Below are positions 30,930 to 40,597 of a stretch of DNA of 64,000 nt, in pieces. Each line of letters starts with the position of its first letter. Position 1 is the first letter of the stretch. Below the pieces are notes generated by a model. The model worked only from the letters and a program-made list of their open reading frames with translations, was not told where the DNA came from and did not search any database. Position numbers and translations under genes: made by a program. The DNA is from Bacillus sp. (in: firmicutes) (GTDB lineage Bacteria > Bacillota > Bacilli > Bacillales > Bacillaceae), in NCBI GenBank assembly GCA_031180805.1, contig JAPSLL010000003.1:1-64000 (forward strand), in the 5' to 3' direction.

Positions 30930-32429
30930 TTACTCATCCAAGTATTCTGATAAATCCCAATTATTTTGTTGAATTAACGCATCAGCTGTTTTTTCCATTT
31001 CCGTATCAGCTACCTTGGCAAATTCCTCTAGAGACGTTTCTCCTAAAATATAGCTTTGGAAGGCACGATAAATCGCATCAAGCTCTTTGTTTTCAAGATT
31101 GATGCCGCCAAATACACTTTGTAACGGCTGATTCGTAAGATCTGATAGAGCTTTTAGCTCTTCTATTGGTTGTGCACCTGCAACAGTTGGAACATTTTCG
31201 CCTAGCTCATTCACAATTTCCTCATTATGCTCAGGTGTTGTTAAATACATCAACCAATCGACAATTGCTTTTTCCTTTGCTGGTGTTAATGAATTATTCG
31301 CCTGTTTAGTAGGGACTGCATATTGGAAGGAAGCACTTGGGCCGCCAATTGAAGCAGATGAATCAAAATCTGTCGCAAATTCCGAGATCGCTTGATCAGG
31401 ATAAGGGTTTTTAAAGGATGACCATTCAAAATCTGGTTCAGCTGATTTTATTTGCTGTGATGCCCATGAACCATCGAAATACATTCCAACCTCACCAGTA
31501 AGGAAAGCAAGCATTGTTCCTTGACCATTTGAGTCTCCTCCTGTAAAATCAGGCTGCCAATATTGGGAGAAGTCCTTTAAAATTGGCCAAATCGCCATCC
31601 ATTGTTCATTTTCCGATCCAAATATCCCCTTTTTAATTGCAATAACTTGATCCTGGTTCGTAATTCCCTCATTGCCTGTAAAGCGAAGCTCATCATATTC
31701 ATCTGCAAAAAAGTTTGTGAAAAATAAACGAGTTAACCATGTGATACGGTCCGTTCCTGTTGGAGTTGAAGCAAGATTCCATGCAAACGGAATGTATCCA
31801 GCATCCTTTAGCTTTTGAGCTGCTTCGATAAATTCAGACCATGTTTCAGGAGTTTTCTCAATTCCTGCCTTTTCAAACGCCTCTACATTATAATAAGTAG
31901 CAGTCCCAACATAATCTCCATTAATGACATACGTGCTTCCATCAGCTGATTTTGTATCTGAAATGATTTGTTTATTGAGGAGGTCATTCCAAGGTTTATT
32001 GTCTACATATGGATTTGGCTCATCTAAATACTTTGATAAGTCTGTTAACGTTCCTTTAGCTAAGGCAGTATTTGCATCATACCATTGACTCCATATAATA
32101 TCAGGAAGTTGACCACCAGATGCCTTTGTTCGAACCCATGTCATATAGTCTTGATCAGCGGGCAGCGGTTTAATAAACTCAATTTTGATGCCTGTTTCTT
32201 TTTCATACTCTTCTGCAAGCTTCTTCATGACAGTCGCTGGCTTTTGATTAGCATTTAATATTCTATTTGGGCTATACGTTCCGGCATACATTTTGATTGT
32301 TCCTTTAAATTCCCCGTCAGACTGTTCTTCATTCTCTTGTGAGGTGCTCGGTACAATACAACCTGATAGCATTGAGATTATAAATACGATGATGAGCGAC
32401 AGCATTGATAATTTCTTAATGCCTTTCAT
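30930..32429 (-). CDS. Sugar-binding lipoprotein of the sulfatase-fold/ABC cluster
   Basis: This 499-residue family 1 solute-binding protein has a lipoprotein signal (KKLSMLSLIIVFIISMLSGC, lipobox LSGC near residue 24). The mature protein begins KGTIKMYAGTYSPNRILNA and has the MalE-like region YEKETGIKIEFIKPLP. At about 475 mature residues it is longer than the usual 400, as in oligosaccharide-binding members. Start 32429 follows GGGGGG; an upstream in-frame ATG is unlikely. It lies 73 bp after the second sulfatase-fold gene, so the hydrolase and the importer are co-transcribed. Confidence 0.9.
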   Translation of the reverse strand: MKGIKKLSMLSLIIVFIISMLSGCIVPSTSQENEEQSDGEFKGTIKMYAGTYSPNRILNANQKPATVMKKLAEEYEKETGIKIEFIKPLPADQDYMTWVRTKASGGQLPDIIWSQWYDANTALAKGTLTDLSKYLDEPNPYVDNKPWNDLLNKQIISDTKSADGSTYVINGDYVGTATYYNVEAFEKAGIEKTPETWSEFIEAAQKLKDAGYIPFAWNLASTPTGTDRITWLTRLFFTNFFADEYDELRFTGNEGITNQDQVIAIKKGIFGSENEQWMAIWPILKDFSQYWQPDFTGGDSNGQGTMLAFLTGEVGMYFDGSWASQQIKSAEPDFEWSSFKNPYPDQAISEFATDFDSSASIGGPSASFQYAVPTKQANNSLTPAKEKAIVDWLMYLTTPEHNEEIVNELGENVPTVAGAQPIEELKALSDLTNQPLQSVFGGINLENKELDAIYRAFQSYILGETSLEEFAKVADTEMEKTADALIQQNNWDLSEYLDE

Positions 32430-32502
32430 TTTTATCCCCCCAATTGGTTTAAACTTCATGAATAAATGCAAGCTTACAATATGTCAAAAAGTTTCTATGA
32501 AG

Positions 32503-33900
32503 CTACTTTTTTAAGAAACGATTTTCATTAACATGTTTATCAATTTTGTCCCGCTGTGGATTTGCCTTCCACTCATCCCAGGTTAAGTCGTATTGTGATA
32601 AAACCTTTTCTATTCTTTTTCTAAAAGGTAATCCTTCTTCCCTTAGAACCAATTTCATCGGATCCTCTCGCTCGCCAAGCTTACAATGTATCCAGGCTGT
32701 TAATTTCCTTTTAAAGCTATCTATTTTATCTGGTAGTAGCTCCGCAAGATTTGTTTCTTCATTTGGATCAGTTAATAGATCATAGAGTTCAAAAGCTGGT
32801 CTTGTAAAAGGACCTGGATCATATGTTTCAATGTATTTATATCGGTCAGTTCGGATTCCCCTTGACGCTTGCCAAGCACACTCACTTAAATAAATTTCAG
32901 AATGAACGTTGTTCGCTTTCCCTTCAATGATTGGCCAAAGACTTTTACCGTCTATACCTTTAGGGATCTCAATATTCAATGCTTCCAATATCGTTGGCAT
33001 TAAATCAACGTGTTGGACGAGCTGTTTTATTCTTAAACCTTCTTTTATTATTCCAGGCCAACGAATAATGATCGGGACATGGACAGTAGCCTCATAAAGC
33101 CCACAATGATCCCAATAAATATCATGTTCTGTTAAACTTTCACCATGGTCGCCAAATAATATAAGCATCGTGTCATCTTTAATCCCCTGCTGTATGAGAA
33201 AATCATCTAACTCCTTAATTAAGTCATCCAAATATCTAATTTCAGCATCGTATAAAGCGCTTACATAACTAGCATCGGTAATATCTCCAAGCAAATCAAA
33301 ATGGTGATACTTAAAAAATGGATATGCAGGATGATTAAAGGCTGGTTCCATACTTTTATTTGCTTTATCATATGGATCCCGACCTTGTTGATAAAATTGC
33401 GGGACATATTCTTTAGGTGGTAAATAGGGTGTATGCGGATCCCAATAATGAAGGAACAGAAAAAATTCCTCATCTTTATGCTCGCGAATCCACGGCTTTG
33501 CCAATGCATTTACTGTTTTCCCATCAATCCATCTTGTTTGCCCAATTGTGTTGATATAATATTGATAGCCTCTAGCAAACCATTCCTTTAAATGATATAA
33601 ATTATCAACAGCTGCTGTTGTAAAACCAGACTTTCTCATAATTGTTGGAAGCCAATCATATTCCTTTTGTAAGTAAGTTGTTTGTGCACCATGTGATACT
33701 ACACCTGTTGAAAGACCTACTTTGCCAGTAAATATACTAGTATGGGCAACCTCTGTTGGTATATCAGAGGCAAAGGCCTGTTCAAAAAGGACACCTTGCT
33801 TAGCAATCTGATCAATGTATGGGCTTGTTGATAGCTCATATCCGTAGCAGCCTAAACGCTTTGCCCTTAATGTATCAAGTGAGATCATAATGATTTTCAA
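32503..33900 (-). CDS. Sulfatase-fold hydrolase 2 with Thr in place of the formylglycine residue
   Basis: The 465-residue protein has the sulfatase fold: MKIIMISLDTLRAKRLGCYG (metal ligand D9), HYWDPHTPYLPP near residue 153 and LFGDHGESLTEH near 250. The catalytic signature is replaced: DIPTEVAHTSIFTG puts Thr 49 where Cys or Ser is needed and His 53 where the Arg should be. It shares the IPT..xxxxS(I/L)xTG pattern with hydrolase 1 but is clearly divergent, so the two probably cleave different bonds of one substrate. A phosphodiester or other ester is a better guess than sulfate. No signal peptide is present. The start is TTG, set by GGAGGG 7 nt upstream. It is the first gene of the cluster. 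Confidence 0.82.
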   Translation of the reverse strand: MKIIMISLDTLRAKRLGCYGYELSTSPYIDQIAKQGVLFEQAFASDIPTEVAHTSIFTGKVGLSTGVVSHGAQTTYLQKEYDWLPTIMRKSGFTTAAVDNLYHLKEWFARGYQYYINTIGQTRWIDGKTVNALAKPWIREHKDEEFFLFLHYWDPHTPYLPPKEYVPQFYQQGRDPYDKANKSMEPAFNHPAYPFFKYHHFDLLGDITDASYVSALYDAEIRYLDDLIKELDDFLIQQGIKDDTMLILFGDHGESLTEHDIYWDHCGLYEATVHVPIIIRWPGIIKEGLRIKQLVQHVDLMPTILEALNIEIPKGIDGKSLWPIIEGKANNVHSEIYLSECAWQASRGIRTDRYKYIETYDPGPFTRPAFELYDLLTDPNEETNLAELLPDKIDSFKRKLTAWIHCKLGEREDPMKLVLREEGLPFRKRIEKVLSQYDLTWDEWKANPQRDKIDKHVNENRFLKK

Positions 33901-33991
33901 GTGCTATCCCTCCTTTTCGTCATTTAAAAGCATTGATTTGTCTATTTCCCTATTAATATCATAAAGGCAACCGAGGGCAAATTCATGGTCA

Positions 33992-34023
33992 ATTACGTCA
34001 TGTTATTGGTTGATTCAGCCATT
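33992..34023 (-). promoter_or_regulatory. Paired direct repeats (AraC-type site) upstream of sulfatase-fold hydrolase 2
   Basis: On the minus strand TGGCTGAAT (34020-34012) and the weaker TGACGTAAT (34000-33992) are 20 bp apart. The first is part of GATTCAGCCATT, shared exactly with the site before the ASRT-family gene. It lies about 92-123 bp before the first gene of the cluster. Confidence 0.5.
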
Positions 34024-34102
34024 ATGAAATAGATTTATTTCTAATAAAATTTGGCTCTGTGAAACGTTGTTGGCGATTTCCTTTTTATAAATAAGAGCAT
34101 AT

Positions 34103-34134
34103 AAAAAAACCTCCTTCTTAAAGAATAGGAGGTT
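34103..34134 (-). terminator. Terminator of the pxpBCA/AEC operon
   Basis: On the minus strand AACCTCCT pairs with AGGAGGTT and is followed by a run of T. It lies 40 bp after the transporter stop codon. Confidence 0.9.
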
Positions 34135-34173
34135 AACTACATTATGCTTAGCTAATAAAAACAATTACGCTCT

Positions 34174-35088
34174 CTAACCATACAGTACCCCTGAAACATA
34201 TAACACAACAGGTAACGTAACTAAACTTAATACAGTGCTAAAGAGAGTAGCCGTTGAAACAAATTGCGGCTCTGTATCATATTGCAAGGCATACATTGTT
34301 GTATTGGCAGCAGTTGGCATTGCCGATAAAACAATCATGATTTGCTTTAGTAAATCATCGATCGGAAGGAATAGCGTAATGACATAAGCAATACCAGGAG
34401 ATAGCAATAATCGTAAGCTTAACGACAGTGACAAAGGTGCAATCTCGATTTTTTTTGCAGATATGTTTGCAAGCTGCATTCCAAGAATAATCATAATCGT
34501 TGGGATAGATGCATTTCCAACCATTTCGATCGCTTCCATAAACGACCCACTAACTGGAATGTGTAAATATTGAAAAATAATACCTAGGATCGCACCATAA
34601 ACAATTGGTACTTTTACAACCTCCTTAAATGCCTTTTTCATGCCACCGCCTTCAGGTGAGCCTTTTGCTGCATAATATACGCCAACTGTACACATTAATA
34701 ATTGCTGAATGACCATAATGATGACAGCATAATGTAACCCTGCTTCACCAAAAGCAAAAAAGATAAGCGGTGTTCCATAATTCCCATTATTCATGAACGC
34801 AGAGGCTAAAATCATGCTACATGTGCGTTTAAGGGAATATCCTCTAATAAAGGCGATGAAGTAAATTAGAACGATGATACAAAAAGCGAGTCCAACTGTA
34901 TATAACGCCATTACTGCATAATCCATTGTTAGCTCTACTGTATAAAACGTTTGAAAGGCTAAAAAAGGCAGCATTAAATAAATCGCCATAACCGATAATG
35001 GCTTTGTATCAAATCCGATCAGTTTCTGACCAACAAAGCCGATACCAAAAATAAAGAAAATTGGGATTAACACTGTAAAAAATTCCAC
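34174..35088 (-). CDS. AEC-family transporter (auxin efflux carrier type)
   Basis: The 304-residue protein has about ten hydrophobic helices in two halves, with VEFFTVLIPIFFIFGIGFVG at the N-terminus, ASAFMNNGNYGTPLIFFAFG near residue 95 (the family NxGNxGxP-like motif) and ASIPTIMIILGMQLANIS near 200. Members move organic acids or related anions. Located 70 bp after pxpA at the end of the 5-oxoprolinase operon, it may take up or export 5-oxoproline or glutamate-related compounds; this is inference. GTG 35088 gives the typical N-terminus, whereas the longer frame begins at a TTG without binding site. Confidence 0.82.
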   Translation of the reverse strand: MEFFTVLIPIFFIFGIGFVGQKLIGFDTKPLSVMAIYLMLPFLAFQTFYTVELTMDYAVMALYTVGLAFCIIVLIYFIAFIRGYSLKRTCSMILASAFMNNGNYGTPLIFFAFGEAGLHYAVIIMVIQQLLMCTVGVYYAAKGSPEGGGMKKAFKEVVKVPIVYGAILGIIFQYLHIPVSGSFMEAIEMVGNASIPTIMIILGMQLANISAKKIEIAPLSLSLSLRLLLSPGIAYVITLFLPIDDLLKQIMIVLSAMPTAANTTMYALQYDTEPQFVSTATLFSTVLSLVTLPVVLYVSGVLYG

Positions 35089-35157
35089 TGTATCACCATG
35101 CCTAACTATCAATCTATTTTGTCAGTATTATACAAATGTTTGAGATAAGCTGCTTTG

Positions 35158-35913
35158 TTAAACCGCCTTTATGTTAATATTATGCTCTTGTAATGCATAA
35201 TAGATTTTCTTAGCAAAACGAACAGCATGCTCACTATCTCCGTGAATACAAATCGTATCAGCCTGAATTGGGATTTCCTTCCCCTCTGTTGTCATCACTT
35301 TATTTGTTTTGAGCATTTTTAACACCTGTTCAACAGCAGTAGTCTCATCGTTGATTATGGACACCTTGTCATTTCGTGGTGTTAATGTACCATCCGCTTG
35401 ATAGGTTCGGTCTGCAAATACTTCATTTGCTGTATTCAAACCATACTTTTCTCCAGCTACAATTAGCTCACTTCCAGATAGCCCATACAAAATAAGCTCT
35501 CGGTTTATTTTATAGATAGCCTTCGCAATAGCTTCTGCTAACTTTTTATTCACCGCAGCCATGTTGTAAAGCGCACCATGTGGCTTAACATGGTGTAGGC
35601 TCCCACCTTCAGCAGTAACGAAACCATTAAGAGCTCCGATTTGATACAGAACTATATCGTACGCCTCCTCAGGTGTTATCGAGATCGTTCTGCGACCAAA
35701 TCCCTTTACATCATCGAACCCTGGGTGTGCACCAATTTTCACTGAATGCTCCAGCGCAAGCCGGACTGTTTTTTTCATCGTTGTCGGGTCACCTGCATGA
35801 AACCCACAGGCAATATTGGCCGAGGAAATGAATGAAATAAGCTCGTGATCGGAGCCAAATGAATAGCTCCCGAAGCTCTCTCCCATATCACAATTAAGAT
35901 CAATTTGTCGCAT
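35158..35913 (-). CDS. pxpA: 5-oxoprolinase subunit A
   Basis: The 251-residue LamB/YcsF-family protein shows the diagnostic N-terminus [14 protein letters not shown], then [15 protein letters not shown] (residues 33-47), [15 protein letters not shown] and [10 protein letters not shown] near 106. With PxpB and PxpC it cleaves 5-oxo-L-proline to L-glutamate using ATP, in the cytoplasm. Length is normal. It overlaps pxpC by 14 bp, which indicates translational coupling. GGGGG precedes the start. Confidence 0.94.
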   Translation of the reverse strand: MRQIDLNCDMGESFGSYSFGSDHELISFISSANIACGFHAGDPTTMKKTVRLALEHSVKIGAHPGFDDVKGFGRRTISITPEEAYDIVLYQIGALNGFVTAEGGSLHHVKPHGALYNMAAVNKKLAEAIAKAIYKINRELILYGLSGSELIVAGEKYGLNTANEVFADRTYQADGTLTPRNDKVSIINDETTAVEQVLKMLKTNKVMTTEGKEIPIQADTICIHGDSEHAVRFAKKIYYALQEHNINIKAV

Positions 35914-36934
35914 AAGAAAGCCCCCTTATTTTTAATGAGAGACTCGTTTTTAAAAGTGAAAATTCACGTTCTCTTTTGATTAAATCATTTTGCGCTTTTT
36001 CTATTGATATTCTTTTAAATGTAAGCTTTCCACCTGGCATTACTTGAGCTAATGAGGGCATAGAAATTGTTGCAACATAACCGATTTTAGGGTATCCTCC
36101 AATCGTTTGCCGATCAGACATTAATACAATTGGCTGACCATCTTCTGGAACTTGAATCGTTCCTTTTGGTACAGCCTCTGATAAAAGCTCTTGTGGAGTC
36201 GCTAACTGTAAAGCAGGCCCTTGCATTCGGTAGCCCATTCGATCGGCATTTGGCGAAACTGTATAGGAGGCAGATTCAAATTTGGCAACCGCCTCTTTAG
36301 TAAATTGGGCAAATTGTGGCCCCTTTATATAGTTGATTTCATGATGGTTGTTTACATACGAACTGAAGAAGAATGGGATTGTCCAGTTTACTGTCATATA
36401 TGAAGATGCATTGATACTCCTTTTAAAATAACTGAGTAGCTTATTTGTCATGCTTGAAAAATTAGGAGAACATTTTATCACATCCCCACGTTGCAGCGGA
36501 CGTCCATTATATCCTCCAAACCCTCCTCTCAAATACGTACTACGACTATTCATAACGATTGGAACATCAATTCCTCCCGCAACAGCTAAATAAACTCTAC
36601 AGCCTTGAATCGGCCGTCTAAATCGAAGAATTGCACCTTCTTTTACATATACAGGTCTCCATAATGGAAAGGGCTGATGATCAATTGTTGCTGACAGATC
36701 TGCACCACATATTGCAATTACACAACTATGTTCAAACTGAATGGTTGGACCGATTATCGTTATTTCTAATACAGCATCATTTTCTGCATTACCTATTAGG
36801 ACATTGGCAATTCTTGCTGCCATTTCATCCATCACACCTGAACCACTAACCCCAAATTGTTGGAATTTATTTCTCCCTAAATCTTGAACTGTCGTTAACA
36901 AGCCTTGGTCAAGAATCTTTAACGTCACTTTCAT
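35900..36934 (-). CDS. pxpC: 5-oxoprolinase subunit C
   Basis: This 344-residue protein of the biotin-dependent carboxyltransferase/KipA family starts [19 protein letters not shown], followed by [23 protein letters not shown] (residues 27-49), [11 protein letters not shown] near 110 and [13 protein letters not shown] near 232. It forms the 5-oxoprolinase complex with PxpA and PxpB. The start overlaps the pxpB stop codon (ATGA) and the end overlaps pxpA, giving a tight B-C-A order. Confidence 0.94.
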   Translation of the reverse strand: MKVTLKILDQGLLTTVQDLGRNKFQQFGVSGSGVMDEMAARIANVLIGNAENDAVLEITIIGPTIQFEHSCVIAICGADLSATIDHQPFPLWRPVYVKEGAILRFRRPIQGCRVYLAVAGGIDVPIVMNSRSTYLRGGFGGYNGRPLQRGDVIKCSPNFSSMTNKLLSYFKRSINASSYMTVNWTIPFFFSSYVNNHHEINYIKGPQFAQFTKEAVAKFESASYTVSPNADRMGYRMQGPALQLATPQELLSEAVPKGTIQVPEDGQPIVLMSDRQTIGGYPKIGYVATISMPSLAQVMPGGKLTFKRISIEKAQNDLIKREREFSLLKTSLSLKIRGLSYATN

Positions 36935-37638
36935 TCACCATCCCATTGATTATATTGTTCAGCTGTTATCGGTTTAAAGCGAACAATATCCCCTGCCTTT
37001 AAAAGGGTTGGTTCGTTATTGTTATAATTAAAAAGCTGTAACGGGGTACGTCCAATGATTTGCCAGCCTCCAGGACTTTCAAGCGGATAAATTCCTGTCT
37101 GCCTTCCACCAATCCCAACACTTCCTGCCGGGATCGCTACTCTTGGCGTTTGTTTTCTCGGGGTCGCAATCCGCTCTGACATGCCACCTAAATAAGGAAA
37201 ACCTGGTGTAAACCCGACCATATAAACAACGTATTCATGATTTGAATGAAGCCTGATTACGTCTTGCTCTGAAAGCTGATGGTATTGTGCAACTTCGGTA
37301 AGATCTGGTCCATATTCACCACCATAGCAAACAGGGATTGTTATTATTGTAGGTGTATCATTTCGCGACACCTTCTTGCTTTGTAGCTTTTGCTTTATTT
37401 GCATGACAACGTCTTCATAAATCGATAAGTTCAAATACTGCCTTTTCACTTCGAAAGGGCTATAATAAATCGTTACTGCTGTAAAGCTCGGAACGGCTTC
37501 AATCATTCCTGGAAAAGGCTCTAAATCCAAAAGCTTCGTGAGACTAATAATTTCCTCATGAAGCTCTTGATTTATTTTATCTCCAAAACTAACAGTAATT
37601 GCTTGATCACCTTGAGGATAAAAGCGGATATGCTCCAA
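36931..37638 (-). CDS. pxpB: 5-oxoprolinase subunit B (KipI family)
   Basis: The 235-residue protein has the family motifs FYPQGDQAITVSFG (residues 5-18), VCYGGEYGPDL near 105, YMVGFTPGFPYLGG near 137 and GSVGIGGRQTGIYPLESPGGWQIIGRT near 176 (an SPGGW signature). The protein was first described in Bacillus as kinase inhibitor KipI; the pxp context supports the oxoprolinase role. The start is TTG, fixed by GGAGG 10 nt upstream. It is the first gene of pxpBCA-AEC. Confidence 0.93.
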   Translation of the reverse strand: MEHIRFYPQGDQAITVSFGDKINQELHEEIISLTKLLDLEPFPGMIEAVPSFTAVTIYYSPFEVKRQYLNLSIYEDVVMQIKQKLQSKKVSRNDTPTIITIPVCYGGEYGPDLTEVAQYHQLSEQDVIRLHSNHEYVVYMVGFTPGFPYLGGMSERIATPRKQTPRVAIPAGSVGIGGRQTGIYPLESPGGWQIIGRTPLQLFNYNNNEPTLLKAGDIVRFKPITAEQYNQWDGE

Positions 37639-37686
37639 TGTCTTAAAGCCTCCTAACTGTTACTATAAACGATAGTTTTAAGATGT

Positions 37687-37782
37687 AAAAAAGGGCTGTC
37701 CTCCTATGCTAGTCAACTCCCACCAAACCTTTTATAGCTTTATGATTGGTGGGGATGACATTTGCTCTTTTAGACAATCCCT
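37687..37782 (-). terminator. Terminator region after proA with a nested hairpin
   Basis: On the minus strand GGGATTGTC near 37779 can pair with GACAGCCC at 37700-37693, which is followed by TTTTTT. An inner CCCACCAA/TTGGTGGG stem lies between. Together they form a long terminator 12 bp after proA. Confidence 0.7.
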
Positions 37783-37794
37783 CTATTTATCTAT

Positions 37795-39042
37795 TTAATT
37801 ACGAATTTGCCCATTACCATAAACAAAAAACTTCGTTGATGTTAAAGCATTTAACCCCATTGGTCCTCTAGCATGTAGCTTTTGGGTACTGATTCCGATC
37901 TCTGCTCCGTATCCAAACTCTGATCCATCTGTAAAACGGGTTGAAGCATTATGATAAACTGCAGCTGCATCAACTTTATTTAAGAACTTATTTGCATGCT
38001 CTTCATTTTCAGTAATGATTGCTTCAGAATGATTTGTTCCATATTTATTAATATGCTGGATTGCTTCATCAACATTCTTTACGACCTTCACACTTATAGA
38101 TAAAGCAAGATACTCAGCGTACCAATCCTCTTCTGTTGCAGGTTTTGCTGCACCAAATAGACTTTTCACAGCATCATCACCGTATATTTCAACATCACGA
38201 GCATGGATTGCTTCAAGCAATTCCTTACCATAGCGAGCAAACCAGTTTTCCTCAATTAATAATGATTCAATAGCATTACAAACCGATGGACGCTGAGTTT
38301 TGCCATTGATTACAATGCTTTCGGCCATTTTATAATCTGCCGTTTGGTCAATAAATACGTGACAATTCCCCGCTCCTGTTTCAAGTACTGGAACAGTTGC
38401 TTCCCTTACAACAGTGTCAATTAAATTTTTTCCACCGCGCGGAATTAAAACATCCAAATATTCCTTCATATGAAACAGATTCTTTGCTGTTTCTCTGCTC
38501 GTATCTTCAATTAACTGAATCGCCTCAATAGGAACTTGACTAGCTTCTAATGCTTTATGGATAGATTTCATTAATGCTTTGTTAGAAAAGCTTGCAGAAG
38601 AGCTCCCTCTTAAAATGACTGCATTTCCTGTTTTTAACGTCAATGTAGCAGCATCAACCGTTACGTTTGGTCTTGCCTCATAAATCATCCCAATGACTCC
38701 GATTGGTACGCGATTTTTTTTAATAAGGAGACCATTTTCCTTTTCTATCGTTTCTAACGTATCTCCTACTGGATCTTTCAATTGTATTAACAACTGAATT
38801 GCCTCCGCCATATCTGTAATCCGTTTTTCATTAAGCATGATGCGATCAAGAACACTTTCTGATAAGCCATTTTTTCGTCCTGCTTCAAGATCCTTTTGAT
38901 TTTCTTGAATAATGAATTCCTTGTCTACGAGTAATTGCTCTGCAATTTTGGCTAATGCTTCATTCTTTGCTTCAGTTGACATATCCACCATGACAAAACT
39001 AGCTTTTTTCGCGGCTTTACCTTTTTCTAATACTTCACTCAT
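37795..39042 (-). CDS. proA: Gamma-glutamyl phosphate reductase (glutamate-5-semialdehyde dehydrogenase)
   Basis: The 415-residue enzyme reduces L-glutamyl-5-phosphate to glutamate-5-semialdehyde with NADPH, the second step of proline synthesis. Visible are the family motifs [21 protein letters not shown] near residue 123, [14 protein letters not shown] near 217, and [13 protein letters not shown] with the catalytic Cys near 254. The C-terminus shows [28 protein letters not shown], typical of ProA. It lies 16 bp after proB and has GGAGG before the ATG. Regulation is through the proline T-box upstream of proB. Confidence 0.96.
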   Translation of the reverse strand: MSEVLEKGKAAKKASFVMVDMSTEAKNEALAKIAEQLLVDKEFIIQENQKDLEAGRKNGLSESVLDRIMLNEKRITDMAEAIQLLIQLKDPVGDTLETIEKENGLLIKKNRVPIGVIGMIYEARPNVTVDAATLTLKTGNAVILRGSSSASFSNKALMKSIHKALEASQVPIEAIQLIEDTSRETAKNLFHMKEYLDVLIPRGGKNLIDTVVREATVPVLETGAGNCHVFIDQTADYKMAESIVINGKTQRPSVCNAIESLLIEENWFARYGKELLEAIHARDVEIYGDDAVKSLFGAAKPATEEDWYAEYLALSISVKVVKNVDEAIQHINKYGTNHSEAIITENEEHANKFLNKVDAAAVYHNASTRFTDGSEFGYGAEIGISTQKLHARGPMGLNALTSTKFFVYGNGQIRN

Positions 39043-39058
39043 GTTTGATCTCCTCCCT

Positions 39059-40159
39059 CTATGCTTTTACCCATTTATTACGATGAATAACAACTATTGA
39101 TGATAAAACCTCATCTTTACTTAATTCTTCGCTTCTTTTCCCCATGATTTTTTTTAATTCCTCTGCAGAGAAAAGCACTTCACCTTTTCCAAGGATACTA
39201 TTTGGGCCAATTACTTCAACGACATCACCTTTTTGAAAGCTTCCAGTAAAATTGAAGATTCCAGCGGGAAGCAGGCTTTTTCCTTTGTATAATAACGCTT
39301 CCTCTGCTCCTTGATCAACATAGATCGAACCAGATACCTCTGAATGAAATGCAATCCATTGTCTACTGTTATTAATGGAAGATAGCCCTTCCTTCCCGAT
39401 ATATGTTCCATCTCCATCACCATGAAGAATCGTTAGAAGCTTTTCCTTGCCCTTCCCTAACCCTATAAACACTTGAACACCTAATGATATCGCTGTTTTA
39501 GCAGCCATCAGCTTTGATTTCATTCCACCTGTTCCAACCTTTGAGCCTGAACCACCAGCTGCATTCAGCATTTCATCGGTTACTTCCGGTAAGTAGTCTA
39601 TTTTTTTTGCTAACGGATTTTTTCGTGGATTTTCATCATACAAGCCATTAATATCTGTTAGAATGATGAGCTGGTCTGCGTGGATTAACCCACTTACGAG
39701 TGCCGAAAGCATATCATTGTCTCCAAAGGTAAGCTCCTCAACTGAAACCGTGTCATTTTCATTTATTATCGGTAAAATTCCACGCTCCAGCAATTCCGAT
39801 ATTGTCGCATAGGCGTTTTTGTATCGCTCCTGTTTCGAAAAGTCATTCCTTGTTAACAGGATTTGAGCTGGTACAATTTTATATTGGGCAAACATGTCTA
39901 TATAAGATTGGACAAGTAAACTTTGCCCAACTGCAGCTGCAGCTTGCTTTCCTTTTAAAGTTGTTGGTCTAGTTGGATAGCCTAATCGAGCGAAGCCAGC
40001 AGCTACTGCACCTGATGAAACGAGCAATACCTCGTGTCCTGCCTCTCTAAGCATCGCTACAGCCTGCACATGATCAGAAATTTTTTCTTGGTCAATTTGT
40101 CCTTTCGCATTCGTTAATGAGCTACTACCAATTTTGACAACGATCCGCTTCTTTTCCAT
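39059..40159 (-). CDS. proB: Glutamate 5-kinase
   Basis: The 366-residue enzyme phosphorylates L-glutamate at the gamma-carboxyl, the first and committed step of proline synthesis. The kinase domain shows [12 protein letters not shown] (residues 6-17), [16 protein letters not shown] near 45 and [12 protein letters not shown] near 148, then [13 protein letters not shown] near 210. A C-terminal PUA domain occupies about residues 275-360 ([20 protein letters not shown]). Many ProB proteins with PUA are inhibited by proline. GCGGAGGAG precedes the start. It is first in the proBA operon behind a T-box leader. Confidence 0.96.
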   Translation of the reverse strand: MEKKRIVVKIGSSSLTNAKGQIDQEKISDHVQAVAMLREAGHEVLLVSSGAVAAGFARLGYPTRPTTLKGKQAAAAVGQSLLVQSYIDMFAQYKIVPAQILLTRNDFSKQERYKNAYATISELLERGILPIINENDTVSVEELTFGDNDMLSALVSGLIHADQLIILTDINGLYDENPRKNPLAKKIDYLPEVTDEMLNAAGGSGSKVGTGGMKSKLMAAKTAISLGVQVFIGLGKGKEKLLTILHGDGDGTYIGKEGLSSINNSRQWIAFHSEVSGSIYVDQGAEEALLYKGKSLLPAGIFNFTGSFQKGDVVEVIGPNSILGKGEVLFSAEELKKIMGKRSEELSKDEVLSSIVVIHRNKWVKA

Positions 40160-40210
40160 GATTGTTTCTCCTCCGCAACATTCTCTTACCTACGGATGTA
40201 ACTTAATATA

Positions 40211-40440
40211 AAAAAGCTCCTTTCATCCTAATAAATAAGGACGAAAGGAGCTCTGCTTCCGTGGTACCACCTTGCTTGGATGTTGCTACCAACATCCCAC
40301 TTTACCCATTAACGCCGGGAAACGCCTATGTTTTCATAGGACTAAAAGAGGTAGGTTCAGCGGCTTTATAGTATGAAGTCTTCCAGCTTTAAACTTCACT
40401 CTCTGTAACAAAAAGGGACGCCTACTAGTCCTCTGTATAC
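40211..40440 (-). ncRNA. Proline T-box riboswitch leader of proBA
   Basis: On the minus strand the T-box core AAGGTGGTACCACGGAAGC is followed by a strong intrinsic terminator, AGCTCCTTTCGTCC paired with AGGATGAAAGGAGCT and a T-run (40211-40253). Upstream is a Stem I with AGAGAGTG and the specifier-loop end GCTGAACCTACCTCT. The codon after GAA is CCT (positions 40355-40353), a proline codon, matching the proBA genes downstream. Uncharged tRNA-Pro should bind the specifier and the UGGU of the T-box bulge and favour the antiterminator. A TATAAT -10 box lies at 40470-40465. Confidence 0.92.
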
Positions 40441-40597
40441 GTTCAAATGTTTATTCTTAATCTTATTATACGTGAATTTTATTGCTTTTTCTATACCAGC
40501 TTTAAGCAATAACTTAATTTTCACTTATTATGACGATAAATTGAGCAAGTGTCAAGGCAGTTGAATGATTTTTCAGTAATTTTTCTGATTAATCACA

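Noticed and set aside
25164-33900. Calling both sulfatase-fold proteins true sulfatases and the locus a sulfated-glycan utilisation island
   Set aside because: Neither protein has a Cys or Ser at the formylglycine position or the following Arg, and no sulfatase-maturating enzyme gene is in the window.
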